Assembly (NCBI GenBank): GCA_025351405.1
Contig: JANXVZ010000048.1
Location: 1 to 50,685 of the forward strand
Direction of reading: 5' to 3'
DNA length: 50,685 nt
Origin: Sphingomonadales bacterium
Lineage (GTDB): Bacteria > Pseudomonadota > Alphaproteobacteria > Sphingomonadales > Sphingomonadaceae
The position numbers were made by a program, and so were the translations under genes. The notes under the pieces are model-generated. The model searched no databases and was not told the DNA's origin. It saw only the letters and a list, made by a program, of their open reading frames with translations. Shown piece after piece: positions 8,019-18,896 of the stretch (the first letter of the stretch is position 1; the number at the start of each line of letters is the position of its first letter).

Positions 8019-9430
8019 TTCGGATCTCCCGAGCCGGGCTGGCCAAGTTCGAAATCGGCCACCGGGCGTTTGGCCGGGTCGGCCCAGTCATAGATCAGCG
8101 CGCCGTCGATCCAAACGCGTTCGGGGCGCGCATAGACCGAAAGCGGGTTGCCGCTCCACAACACGACATCGGCCATCTTGCCGGCTTCGAGGCTGCCGGT
8201 GCGGTCGGCGATGCCCAGCCCCTTGGCCGGATTGAGCGACAGCCAGGTGAAGGCGTGTTCCGGCGTGATGCCCATGCCGATGCGATTTCCCGCAGCCATC
8301 GCCTTGGCGGCTTCCTGGTTCAGCCGCTGGATACCGTTGGCGTCGTCACTGTGGACGATGGCACAGGCACCGGCATGGTCGACCAGCGCGATATTCTCGC
8401 GGATCCCGTCATAGCTTTCCATCTTGAAGCCATACCAATCCGCCCACATCGCGCTGCAGATGCCTTCCTTTTTCAACAGGTCCGCGATTTTGTAGCTTTC
8501 GACGGCATGATGAAACGCGGCGACATGGTAGCCGAATTCATGGCTCATCGCGATGACGTTGGCCATTTCATCGGCGCGATAGCAGTGGTTCTCGACAAGG
8601 ATTTCGCCGTTGAGCACGCCCATAAGCGTGTCGTTGCCCAGTTCGCGCCGCGGCGCATCGCTGGGTTTGGCGGTGCCGGCCCTCGCCCGGCGGGTATAAT
8701 CGTCCCACTTGCGCTTGTAGTTGGTGGCATCCGACCAGGTCTGGCGATCGAGCGCGATATTCCCCATCCGCGTCTGCGGCATCTGCCCCTTGCTGCCATA
8801 GACCCGCTTCGGGTTCTCGCCGCACGCCATCTTGAGGCTGTAGGGCGCGCCGGGGAATTTCATGTCCTGCGCGGTGCGGCCATAGACGTTCTTCAGCGTG
8901 ACGCCGCGGCCGCCAAACAGATTGGCCGAGCCGGGCAGCACATGCAGCGTCGTGATGCCGCCCGCCAGCGCCCGCGCAAAGCCGGCATCCTGCGGCCAGA
9001 TCGAATGTTCGGCCCAGACTTCGGGGCGAACGGGGCTGGTCGCTTCGTTGCCGTCGCTGTTGGCCTGGACGCCCGGGCTGGGGTAATCACCGAGATGGCT
9101 GTGGATGTCGATAATTCCCGGCGTCACATATTTGCCCCCGGCGTCGATGACGATGGCCCCTGCCGGCACCGCCACATCGGCGCCGACTTCGGCAACCTTG
9201 CCATTCTCCATCCGCACCGCACCTGGGCTAAACTTCCGGCCGGCGCCATCGAAAACGATGGCATTGCGGATGACCGTCGTCACCGATGGATAGGCGCGAT
9301 AGGTCGAGGGGTAAGGATCGAGCGGAATGCTGACGATTTCGGCTGGACCGGCGCTCGCGGTCCTGGGCGGGGGTGTTTGCGAGGCGCAGGCTGCGGTCAG
9401 CAGCAGCAGGCCCATGATCACATTGCGCAT
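8015..9430 (-). CDS. amidohydrolase, lipoprotein, with intact metal site
   Basis: A 471-residue enzyme of the amidohydrolase superfamily (imidazolonepropionase-like). The N terminus is a lipoprotein signal with lipobox LTAAC, Cys15, so it should be anchored in the envelope facing the periplasm. The barrel motif IDIHSHLG gives His110 and His112. Later metal or catalytic residues are seen in HHAVESYK and IVHSDDANG. The closing GSLEAGKMADVVLWSGNP element is typical. Probable reaction is hydrolysis of a small peptide, cyclic amide or acyl-amino acid; the exact substrate cannot be read. The ATG at 9430 shares one base with the transporter stop (TGATG), and its stop overlaps the degenerate paralogue. 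This implies joint production of the three proteins. Confidence 0.92.
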   Translation of the reverse strand: MRNVIMGLLLLTAACASQTPPPRTASAGPAEIVSIPLDPYPSTYRAYPSVTTVIRNAIVFDGAGRKFSPGAVRMENGKVAEVGADVAVPAGAIVIDAGGKYVTPGIIDIHSHLGDYPSPGVQANSDGNEATSPVRPEVWAEHSIWPQDAGFARALAGGITTLHVLPGSANLFGGRGVTLKNVYGRTAQDMKFPGAPYSLKMACGENPKRVYGSKGQMPQTRMGNIALDRQTWSDATNYKRKWDDYTRRARAGTAKPSDAPRRELGNDTLMGVLNGEILVENHCYRADEMANVIAMSHEFGYHVAAFHHAVESYKIADLLKKEGICSAMWADWYGFKMESYDGIRENIALVDHAGACAIVHSDDANGIQRLNQEAAKAMAAGNRIGMGITPEHAFTWLSLNPAKGLGIADRTGSLEAGKMADVVLWSGNPLSVYARPERVWIDGALIYDWADPAKRPVADFELGQPGSGDPK

Positions 9431-11214
9431 CAATTTACCCCGTGCATCCATTTGCGGATCAGGCCCGACAGCGCCAGCAGCACCAGGCCGATCGTGGCGG
9501 ATATGATCCCGATGGTTTCAAACACGCCGGCATAGGTTTCAAGGCTGACCTTCAAATTGGTCACCTGCCCGCCCACGGTTTCGACGCTGGCAACCTGTGC
9601 CACCACGCCGGCCACATATTGTGCGCAACTGATCGACAGGAACCACACGCCCATCATCATGCCAACGATCCGCGCGATCGACAGCTTGGTGATCATGCTG
9701 AGGCCAACCGGCGAGATGCACAGCTCCGCCATCGAATGGATCAGGTACAGCCCCGCCAGCCACCAGATGCCGACCTTGAAATCGGCACCGGCAAATTTCG
9801 TGCCCCATACCAGGAACAGGAAGCCGGCACCGACCCCGATAAGCGCAATGCCGAACTTGATCGGGATCGACGGCTCCATCCCGCGCCGGGCCAGCCACGT
9901 CCACAATGCGCTGAACATCGGGGCCAGCATGACAATGAAGAAGGCATTGAAGAACTGCGTCTGCCCCGCCGAAATGCTGAACAGCCCGAACACCGACAGG
10001 TTGGTGTTGCGATCGGCGAACAGCGTCAACGATGACCCGGCCTGCTCGAACAGGGTCCAGAATACGACGTTGAAGATGATAAGCACGATGGCGGCGACCA
10101 TCATTTCGAATTCGGCGCGCGTGCCGACGCGGAATGACCAGATTGGAATGCCGATGATCGAAAAGAGGAAGGTGCCGAACAGGACTTTGCCGAGAATGGG
10201 CAGGCCAAGAATATAGCCCATGATGCCCTGGCCCGGCACTGGCGGCGGCGCGTTCATCAGGTTGGTGAACAGGAACCAGATGACCGGAATGGCCACCAGG
10301 GCGGCGATATAGATGGCGATCGATTTGTCACCGCCGCTTTGCACCGGTGGGTCGCCGACGCCTGCCAGCTTTGGCCCGGCGAATTGGATCAACGCCCAGG
10401 AAATTCCCATGCCGATGGCGGCAAGCCCGAAGCCGGCCCACCAGCCAAGCCCTTGCCACGACCCCATGCCGACCGCGAGCAACGGACACAAAAGCTGCGA
10501 GAACAGCGAACCAAGGTTGATCCCCATGTAGAAGATGGTGAAACCGGCATCGCGGCGCTGGTCGGTCGGGCCGTAGAGGGAGCCGACCATCGTCGAGATG
10601 TTGGGTTTGAAGAAGCCGTTGCCGACAGTAACGGCCGAAAGGCCGATCAGCATCAGCATCGTGTAGAATGCGCTGCGATCGCCGCCGGGGACGAACCCGC
10701 CCTTGGCTACCGAACGTGCGACGCTGCCATCGGGACGCAACAGGTCCACACTGCCGTCTTCGCGCCCCTTTATCGAGAGTTTTTGCCCGGCATCGGTGAC
10801 GAATTGCTGTTTGGTGGCGGTCGACTTGTCAACCGTCACTTCATAACGCTGGCCGTCGATGGTGGCGAAGGGCTTGGCCGCATCACCGCCGAAGCACAGG
10901 ATGAGGTAACCGCAGGCCATGACGATGGCGCCGAATTTCACCGATCGCTTCGATCCGAGATAGCGGTCCGCCAACAGCCCACCGACCAGCGGCGTCAGAT
11001 AGACCAGCGCCGTGAAACCCCCGTACAGGCTTGTCGTCGTTGTATCGCTGAACAGAAAATGGTCGGCGAGGTACAGCGTCAGCAGCGCCCGCATGCCGTA
11101 ATAACCAAAGCGTTCCATCGCTTCGGTGGTGAACAGGCGCGCCAGCTGGCGGGGATGTCCGAACCATTGCGGCCGCGTGTCTATGGGCACGGCGGCTGCG
11201 GCACTGTCGGTCAA
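9430..11214 (-). CDS. POT/PTR-family proton-dependent oligopeptide transporter
   Basis: A 594-residue major-facilitator-type permease of the proton-coupled oligopeptide (POT) family. Signature elements are the early ERFGYYGMRALLTLYL helix with the ExxER-like motif (TEAMERFGYYG), GGLLADRYLGSKR in loop 2-3, and FTIFYMGINLGSLFS, the second PTR signature. There are about 12-14 transmembrane helices with an extra periplasmic insertion (about 130-190) between early helices. It imports di- and tripeptides across the inner membrane. The start is chosen as TTG at 11214, preceded by AGGAG at seven bases. It is first in the operon and overlaps the amidohydrolase, suggesting peptide-derived substrates are cut in the periplasm and imported, or that peptides are the feedstock. 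Confidence 0.93.
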   Translation of the reverse strand: MTDSAAAAVPIDTRPQWFGHPRQLARLFTTEAMERFGYYGMRALLTLYLADHFLFSDTTTTSLYGGFTALVYLTPLVGGLLADRYLGSKRSVKFGAIVMACGYLILCFGGDAAKPFATIDGQRYEVTVDKSTATKQQFVTDAGQKLSIKGREDGSVDLLRPDGSVARSVAKGGFVPGGDRSAFYTMLMLIGLSAVTVGNGFFKPNISTMVGSLYGPTDQRRDAGFTIFYMGINLGSLFSQLLCPLLAVGMGSWQGLGWWAGFGLAAIGMGISWALIQFAGPKLAGVGDPPVQSGGDKSIAIYIAALVAIPVIWFLFTNLMNAPPPVPGQGIMGYILGLPILGKVLFGTFLFSIIGIPIWSFRVGTRAEFEMMVAAIVLIIFNVVFWTLFEQAGSSLTLFADRNTNLSVFGLFSISAGQTQFFNAFFIVMLAPMFSALWTWLARRGMEPSIPIKFGIALIGVGAGFLFLVWGTKFAGADFKVGIWWLAGLYLIHSMAELCISPVGLSMITKLSIARIVGMMMGVWFLSISCAQYVAGVVAQVASVETVGGQVTNLKVSLETYAGVFETIGIISATIGLVLLALSGLIRKWMHGVN

Positions 11215-11384
11215 AGGCTGGACTCCTGAACACCCGCCCGGCGCTTTTGCGGCCGGTTGGCTTCCACGATAGCGAGGCATTGGGCCACACGTAAAGAGGG
11301 AGGGGCGTAATGGTAGCCAGGTCGTCAAGCCTTGGGCGGCGGGGCCCAGTGGCGTCGGTGGCGCTACAGCGGTACAGCGCCGAC

Positions 11385-11969
11385 ATGGATAACTTCAACG
11401 ACACGACGTCGGCTGCCAGCCTGCTCGCCACCCGTCGCTCCGGCAAGGCGCGTGACATGGTCGACCCTGGCCCCGATCCGACGCAGCAACGCGCCATATT
11501 GGCCACCGCCATGCGGGTTCCAGACCATGGCAAGCTGGCGCCATGGCGCTTTGTGACGATAGCCGGTGACCAGCGCGCCGCGCTGTCGGCAGCGCTGGAG
11601 GCAGCGTATGTCGCCGACACGCCCGACGCTGGCCGGCTGGAACGCGAGGCGGCGCGCAGCTTTGCCGTCCAGGCACCGTGGCTGGTCGTCGTGCTCTCGC
11701 ACCCCAACCCCGACAGCCATATCCCGTTGTGGGAGCAGCAACTCTCCGCCGGCGCAGCGACGATGCAGCTTTGCAACGCCGCCCATGCCCTGGGGTTTGT
11801 CGCCAACTGGCTGACCGGCTGGGTGACCTATTCGCCGGCTGTCAGCGCGCTGCTGGCCATCCCCGGCGAGACGATCGCCGGCTTCGTGTTCATCGGCAGT
11901 CCTGGCAAGCCACTCGACGAGCGGCCGCGGCCAGACTTTGACGCCGTGGTGCGGGAATGGCGCGGGTAG
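11385..11969 (+). CDS. nitroreductase-family flavoprotein (YdjA-like)
   Basis: A 194-residue FMN-dependent oxidoreductase of the nitroreductase fold. It resembles the single-domain YdjA group: TRRS near residue 16-19 binds FMN phosphate, VPDHGKLAPWRF (about 45-56) forms the FMN/active-site loop, and GSPGKPLDERPRP close to the C terminus is the usual FMN-binding end. It acts in the cytoplasm, reducing nitro compounds or quinones with NAD(P)H; the physiological substrate is unknown. The ATG at 11385 was chosen because the family starts close to the RRS motif. Its RBS is weak. It is divergent from the peptide-transporter operon, with about 170 bases between the starts. Confidence 0.9.
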   Translation: MDNFNDTTSAASLLATRRSGKARDMVDPGPDPTQQRAILATAMRVPDHGKLAPWRFVTIAGDQRAALSAALEAAYVADTPDAGRLEREAARSFAVQAPWLVVVLSHPNPDSHIPLWEQQLSAGAATMQLCNAAHALGFVANWLTGWVTYSPAVSALLAIPGETIAGFVFIGSPGKPLDERPRPDFDAVVREWRG

Positions 11970-11981
11970 TGGTGCCGCGCG

Positions 11982-12677
11982 CTAGCGGCAATCCACCGAG
12001 CCGCTGCCGGCCTTTGATACCGAGCAGCGCGCCCCGCCGCGAACGCGGACGTCGCCGGACCCGGCGACCGATACCGAGGCCGTGCCGGTAGCGAAGGCAT
12101 CGACATTGCCCGATCCGCTGACCGAGGCAACGAGGGCGACCGTCTTCAGCCCGGCGATCTTGAGGTCACCCGAGCCGGCGACGCTGGCCTTGACCTGGTC
12201 GCTGCGACCGGCGGCATCGACCGAACCCGATCCGGCGACCGAGAAGCGCGACTCTGCCGCGGCGATGTTCGCCAGCCGAAGATCGCCCGATCCGGCAACC
12301 GATGCAGCGAAATCCGGGGTGTCGATGCGATCGATGCTGACATTGGCGGAGCCGGTGACGTCGGCGCCGCGCAACATCGGCACCGAAACCGTGATGCGGG
12401 TCTTGTCGTTGCGCCAGCCGCCCCAACCGCCCCAGCCGCGCTTTGTGCCGATCCGCAACACGCCGTCCTCGACCTGGATATCAAGCCGGTCGAGGGCTTC
12501 GTCATTGCCGGATGCGTGGACGCCGACGGCCTTGCCGGTCATCACCGCCACGTCAGCGGCGCCCGCGACGGCGATGCGATCGAAGCTGCCGACGGGGAAA
12601 TTCCGCTCCGATGCCGAGGCCACCGATGCGAGTCCGGCGGCAGCCGAAGCCAGAAACATTATCGACGAAATGCGCAT
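11982..12677 (-). CDS. DUF2807 (GIN-domain) exported protein
   Basis: A 231-residue protein with a signal peptide (about 1-22, ending ASVASASE). A putative auto-transporter adhesin head domain, DUF2807, follows. It is a right-handed parallel beta-helix recognisable by repeated short strands with a VSGSG/AGSG rhythm: SVAGSGDLRL, FSVAGSGSVD, ASVAGSGDLKI, ASVSGSGNVD. The protein should sit in the periplasm or outer envelope; its role is unknown. It ends in VDCR, and Cys near 222 and 230 may form a disulphide. The start at 12677 has AGGAG eight bases upstream, but that site is embedded in a perfect inverted repeat (12686-12722), which suggests controlled translation. The CarD gene lies directly upstream on the same strand. 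Confidence 0.88.
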   Translation of the reverse strand: MRISSIMFLASAAAGLASVASASERNFPVGSFDRIAVAGAADVAVMTGKAVGVHASGNDEALDRLDIQVEDGVLRIGTKRGWGGWGGWRNDKTRITVSVPMLRGADVTGSANVSIDRIDTPDFAASVAGSGDLRLANIAAAESRFSVAGSGSVDAAGRSDQVKASVAGSGDLKIAGLKTVALVASVSGSGNVDAFATGTASVSVAGSGDVRVRGGARCSVSKAGSGSVDCR

Positions 12678-12685
12678 CCGTGTCG

Positions 12686-12722
12686 CTCCTGTGTAGTGCA
12701 TGAATAACACACTACACAGGAG
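12686..12722 (-). promoter_or_regulatory. 13-bp perfect inverted repeat enclosing the DUF2807 ribosome-binding site
   Basis: ctcctgtgtagtg (12686-12698) and cactacacaggag (12710-12722) are exact reverse complements around an 11-base loop. In the minus-strand mRNA the CUCCU of one arm pairs with the AGGAG Shine-Dalgarno of the other, eight bases before the ATG. It may be an RNA hairpin blocking translation, a DNA operator, or both. It also lies 21 bases after the carD stop, but no T-run follows, so it is a poor terminator. Confidence 0.75.
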
Positions 12723-12743
12723 ACCGACGCCGCGCAAGGGCGA

Positions 12744-13247
12744 TCAGGCGGCCTTCAAGACCTGTTCGATCTTGAGCTGTGCCGCCGGCTCGTCGATGTT
12801 TTCCATCGCGGCGAGCTCGCGGGCAAGCCGTCCGATGGCGGCTTCGTAGATCTGGCGCTCGGAATAGCTCTGCTCGGGCTGGTCCTCGGCGCGGTGAAGG
12901 TCGCGGACCACTTCGGCGATGGAGACGAGGTCGCCCGAATTGATCTTGGCTTCGTATTCCTGGGCGCGGCGCGACCACATGGTGCGCTTGATCCGCGGTT
13001 TGCCCTTCAGCGTCGTCAGGGCTTCGGTCAGCGTGGCCTGGCTCGACAGCTTGCGCATCCCGACCGCTTCCGCCTTGTTCATCGGCACGCGCAGTGTCAT
13101 GCGTTCCTTCTCGAAACGCAGCACGAAAAGTTCAAGAAACGTCCCGGCGATTTCAGACCGCTGCAATTCCACCACGCGGCCAACCCCGTGCTTGGGATAG
13201 ACGACATAATCGCCGACTTCGAAACTGGGCTGCTTGGCAAGTGCCAT
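12744..13247 (-). CDS. carD: CarD/CdnL-family RNA polymerase-binding transcription regulator
   Basis: A 167-residue global transcription factor. The N-terminal RNA-polymerase-interacting Tudor-like domain (about 8-65) shows FEVGDYVVYPKHGVGRV and ELFVLRFEKERMTLRVP. The helical C-terminal domain (about 75-160) has RTMWSRRAQEYEAKI, with the conserved Trp that wedges into the promoter bubble. CarD binds the beta subunit and stabilises open complexes. In alphaproteobacteria it is known to help promoters lacking T at -7, notably rRNA promoters. Length and motifs are complete. It is followed by the DUF2807 gene; about 380 bases separate it from the ferredoxin gene's stop upstream. Confidence 0.95.
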   Translation of the reverse strand: MALAKQPSFEVGDYVVYPKHGVGRVVELQRSEIAGTFLELFVLRFEKERMTLRVPMNKAEAVGMRKLSSQATLTEALTTLKGKPRIKRTMWSRRAQEYEAKINSGDLVSIAEVVRDLHRAEDQPEQSYSERQIYEAAIGRLARELAAMENIDEPAAQLKIEQVLKAA

Positions 13248-13576
13248 GGATATCCGTTCCTTTCATCGCCCGGCGACCAGGGTCAAAGGTGCACTCTGCG
13301 ACACACAAGGCTGCGTGGCGGCGGCGCTGCTCCTTGAAACCTTCGGGCGTCCTGCCTTTGAAGACCAACTGGCTCGACATCGACCCGGCAGGGGGCGATT
13401 GATGGCGAAACCGGCGAGCGCGGCAGCGTCGAGAACACCGCCACATGCTTGTCATAGCAGAAAATCGCGCGGAATTCTACTCTCGTGAAGGGAATTGCCG
13501 GCGCGTTACCGCGACCACCCTGGCAATCCACAGGATTTCGGCGATTAATCCCGATATCGCGCCCTGAAAACGCAAC
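13248..13576. other. gene-free stretch between carD and fdxA
   Basis: About 330 bases between the carD start and the fdxA terminator, with no believable gene on either strand. It must contain the carD promoter (minus strand), but no confident hexamers were recognised. The composition resembles the neighbouring DNA, so nothing suggests an insertion. Confidence 0.5.
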
Positions 13577-13602
13577 GGCGCCCGGGCCGGTGCCCGGACG
13601 CC
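13577..13602 (-). terminator. probable terminator of fdxA
   Basis: An 11-pair GC-rich stem (13577-13587 with 13592-13602, one G-U wobble) with a four-base loop lies 25 bases after the ferredoxin stop. On the minus strand a short TTTT follows six bases later. The U-tract is weak, so termination efficiency is uncertain. Confidence 0.5.
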
Positions 13603-13627
13603 GTGGTGTTTGCGCGGGCCTGCGGCG

Positions 13628-13966
13628 TTATGAACCGCTGCCGGGCTTGTCGCTGAAGAACTTTTCGAACTTGCCGTCTTCGCCCTTGTGCGAATCGGCA
13701 TCGGCGGGGGTTTCGCCCTTCATGGTGATGTTTGGCCATTGCGCCGAGAATGTCGCGTTGAGCTCCATCCACTTTTCAAGGCCGCCCTCGGTATCGGGCA
13801 GGATCGCCTCGGCCGGGCATTCGGGTTCGCAAACGCCGCAATCGATGCATTCGCTGGGATTGATGACGACCATGTTCTCACCCTCGTAGAAGCAATCGAC
13901 GGGGCAAACCTCGACACAGTCCATGTATTTGCACTTGATGCACGCTTCGGTAACCACGTACGCCAT
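13628..13966 (-). CDS. fdxA: FdxA-type seven-iron ferredoxin
   Basis: A 112-residue cytoplasmic electron carrier with one [3Fe-4S] and one [4Fe-4S] cluster. By comparison with the Azotobacter protein, Cys9, Cys17 and Cys50 should hold the three-iron cluster. Cys21, Cys40, Cys43 and Cys46 should hold the four-iron cluster. Cys12 and Cys25 match the free cysteines. The C-terminal extension (about 58-112), rich in Glu, Lys and Gly, is typical of the alphaproteobacterial form. It is separate from its neighbours, with its own likely terminator (13577-13602). The redox partner is not evident from context. Confidence 0.95.
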   Translation of the reverse strand: MAYVVTEACIKCKYMDCVEVCPVDCFYEGENMVVINPSECIDCGVCEPECPAEAILPDTEGGLEKWMELNATFSAQWPNITMKGETPADADSHKGEDGKFEKFFSDKPGSGS

Positions 13967-14062
13967 CGTCTCTCCCCCAGGGCCTCGCCCTTCGATGCAA
14001 CTTCCATTGCGCTGCTAGATATGGCGGGCCCAATCGTCAATGGCTGGCGTTGATCGCCGGCG

Positions 14063-14380
14063 TCACGCCGCAAGTTCGGCGATCACCCGGGAATGGTGGT
14101 TGCGGGACGGCGTATCGGTGAGATCGGTATAAAGATGCCGGGCCTCCTCATAGGGGCCGCGCCGCTCTGCCAGCGCTTCGACACGGACGATTATGACTTC
14201 GCCATCGCGCGGAAAGCTCAGCACCGATCCGGCGCGCACCAGCGCCGATGCCTTGTCGATCACCCGGCCATCGATGCGCAATCGTCGGCTTTCACACAGG
14301 TCCTGCGCAACGGAACGTGATTTCGAGAGCCTCGAAAACCACAGCCATTTGTCGAGCCGGAGCCCTGCGCCGTAAACCAA
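14063..14380 (-). CDS. S4-domain RNA-binding protein, Hsp15/HslR-like
   Basis: A 105-residue protein with an S4 RNA-binding domain at about 8-70: LRLDKWLWFSRLSKSRSVAQ is the diagnostic opening, followed by RRLRIDGRV. In E. coli, Hsp15 binds stalled 50S subunits carrying peptidyl-tRNA and helps recycle them. The same role in ribosome rescue or assembly is plausible here. The start is a TTG at 14380, three bases after the helicase stop, with AGG at six bases. The gene is thus coupled to the upstream Suv3-like helicase, and the pair is a recurrent alphaproteobacterial arrangement, followed by fdxA and carD. Confidence 0.9.
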   Translation of the reverse strand: MVYGAGLRLDKWLWFSRLSKSRSVAQDLCESRRLRIDGRVIDKASALVRAGSVLSFPRDGEVIIVRVEALAERRGPYEEARHLYTDLTDTPSRNHHSRVIAELAA

Positions 14381-14383
14381 ATG

Positions 14384-16984
<2,601 letters not shown>

Positions 16985-17123
16985 TCGCCCAATCTGGGGT
17001 CAGCGCGCCGGTTTCGCAAAGCCCCGAAAGGCAGTGCAGGCGCCGTGGTGTCAACCGACCGTCTCATCGCGTCCTTTGCAACAGGATAGCATTTACAGAA
17101 TCGCATGGCTGCGCCGTGGATTC

Positions 17124-17149
17124 AAGTGACCATTAAAAGACGGTCACTT
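17124..17149. promoter_or_regulatory. 8-bp inverted repeat in the divergent helicase/M23 promoter region
   Basis: aagtgacc (17124-17131) and ggtcactt (17142-17149) are perfect reverse complements flanking a ten-base AT-rich spacer. The element lies 47 bases before the M23 peptidase start and 140 before the helicase start. Symmetry and spacing suit a dimeric repressor or activator site, but no regulator can be named. Confidence 0.4.
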
Positions 17150-17196
17150 CGCCGCATAAATTGGCATTGTGCCTGTGACATGATTGACACGCCCCT

Positions 17197-18804
17197 ATGG
17201 ATTCAGCGAAGGAATCCATTGTCTTGGACAGCCTGGGGGCGAAACGATTGTTCCAGCCGGATCTGCAGGTCCCATCAAGCGGCGGCAATGCCGTCGCAGC
17301 GACCGCATACGCGCCGGTACGCAGCCGTCGTTTTGGCAACGCAATCCTGCGCCAGCGCATCGCCAGATCGTTTGAAGACGGCGTCGATCTCACTGTCGAT
17401 CTGGGCGATAATGTCGGCAGCGGCCAATGGTGGCTGGGACTTGCGGCGCTGGCCAGCCTGTGCGGCGCAACGCTGGCGCTCGGCAGCCGGATCGTCGCAA
17501 TCCCGCAAAGCGTGCCTGCCCCGTTGACCCCGGTGCAGCGCGAAACCCTGCGGCCCCTGACCCTGTCGCCGCTCGCTCGCGGTGGCGCCACCGGCGTCAT
17601 GACGCTGCCCAATATCGCGCTGGTCGAGCCGCTGAACGAAGCACCGGAACGCCCGCGGCTGGAAATGACCGCACGCCTTGGCGGCCGCGACAGTTTCGAA
17701 TCGGCCCTGCGCCGCGCCGGCGTCGGCCAGCAGGATGTTGCCGGCATCACCGCGCTGGTGCGCCCGGTGGCCAACCTCGCGGGCCTCGATCGCAATACGG
17801 AGCTCGACCTCGTGCTCGGCCGCCGCGAAACGCGGTCGGTGCCCCGCCCCCTGGAATCGCTGGGTTTTCGCGCCGCCTTCGACCTCAAGCTGGCGGTGTC
17901 GCGGGTCGGCGGCACGCTGCAGTTGAAGCGCGTCCCCATCACCATCGACAACACGCCGCTGCGGATCACCGGCAGCGTCGGCGGCAATATCGAACGATCG
18001 TTGCGCGCCGCCGGCATTCCGGCCGAACAAACTTTCGAATTCATCCACAACCTTGGCTACGCCGTCGATTTTCAGCACGGCGTCGGGCGCCGCGACCGCT
18101 TCGACATCATCGTCGATCATCAGCGCGCCGAAACCGGCGAGCAGCGTTTCGGCGCCTTGCGCTATGCCGGCCTGGAGCGCAGCGGCAAGGAAAAGATCGA
18201 GCTCGCGCGTTTCGATTTCGGCGGCAAACCACAGTTTTTCCGCCCCAATGGCGAAGGCGCCCGCAAGGGCTTGATGCGCACGCCCGTCGATGGTGCACAC
18301 CTTACTTCGGGCTTCGGCATGCGCTTCCATCCGCTGCTCGAATATACGCGGATGCACCAGGGCGTCGATTTCGGCGCGCCGATGGGTTCGCCCGTCATGG
18401 CGGCGGCGAATGGCACCATCAGTTTCGCCGGCAGCCATGGTGGCCACGGCAACTACATCATGGTCAAGCACAACGCCGAACTGGCAACCGGCTATGCGCA
18501 TCTTTCGCGCTTTGCAGTGCGGCCGGGGCAGCAGGTTTCGCAGGGCCAGGTCATCGGCTATGTCGGCTCGACCGGACTTTCGACGGGTCCGCACCTCCAC
18601 TACGAAGTCTGGCTCCGCGGTGCCCCGGTCAACCCGGTGCAGTTGCGCTTTGTCGGCGGCACGCAACTTGCTGGCGGCGACATGGCGCGATTCCGTGCCG
18701 AACTCGATCGTTTGCGGCGGATGGGCATGAACAACGGGGTCAGCGTCGCCGCGGCTGAACCGGCGGAAGCGCGCGGTCGCGGCCATGCAAAGGCGCGCGG
18801 CTGA
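17197..18804 (+). CDS. M23-family (LytM) metallopeptidase, membrane-anchored
   Basis: A 535-residue cell-wall endopeptidase or divisome regulator. A cytoplasmic N terminus (about 1-77) is followed by one transmembrane helix near 78-97 (WWLGLAALASLCGATLALG). A periplasmic OapA/LysM-like region lies at about 150-330. The catalytic LytM domain spans about 350-485, with His387 and Asp391 (HQGVDF), His435 (YAHL) and His466-x-His468 (HLHYE). All zinc and catalytic residues are present, so it should cut peptide cross-links of peptidoglycan. An Arg/Ala-rich tail follows. The ATG at 17197 lacks a strong RBS, but no better start keeps the anchor. It is transcribed away from the helicase. Confidence 0.93.
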   Translation: MDSAKESIVLDSLGAKRLFQPDLQVPSSGGNAVAATAYAPVRSRRFGNAILRQRIARSFEDGVDLTVDLGDNVGSGQWWLGLAALASLCGATLALGSRIVAIPQSVPAPLTPVQRETLRPLTLSPLARGGATGVMTLPNIALVEPLNEAPERPRLEMTARLGGRDSFESALRRAGVGQQDVAGITALVRPVANLAGLDRNTELDLVLGRRETRSVPRPLESLGFRAAFDLKLAVSRVGGTLQLKRVPITIDNTPLRITGSVGGNIERSLRAAGIPAEQTFEFIHNLGYAVDFQHGVGRRDRFDIIVDHQRAETGEQRFGALRYAGLERSGKEKIELARFDFGGKPQFFRPNGEGARKGLMRTPVDGAHLTSGFGMRFHPLLEYTRMHQGVDFGAPMGSPVMAAANGTISFAGSHGGHGNYIMVKHNAELATGYAHLSRFAVRPGQQVSQGQVIGYVGSTGLSTGPHLHYEVWLRGAPVNPVQLRFVGGTQLAGGDMARFRAELDRLRRMGMNNGVSVAAAEPAEARGRGHAKARG

Positions 18805-18896
18805 CCATCGCAGTGCTGAAATCGAATCGGCCTGCGAACGATGTTTTCATGGCCGCGGCAGTGGCCAGCGCTTCCAACTCAGGTTAATTCCCTGTC

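Noticed and set aside
12686-12722. Terminator of carD
   Set aside because: It has no U-tract after the stem, and the arm contains the Shine-Dalgarno of the next gene, so a regulatory hairpin is the better reading.
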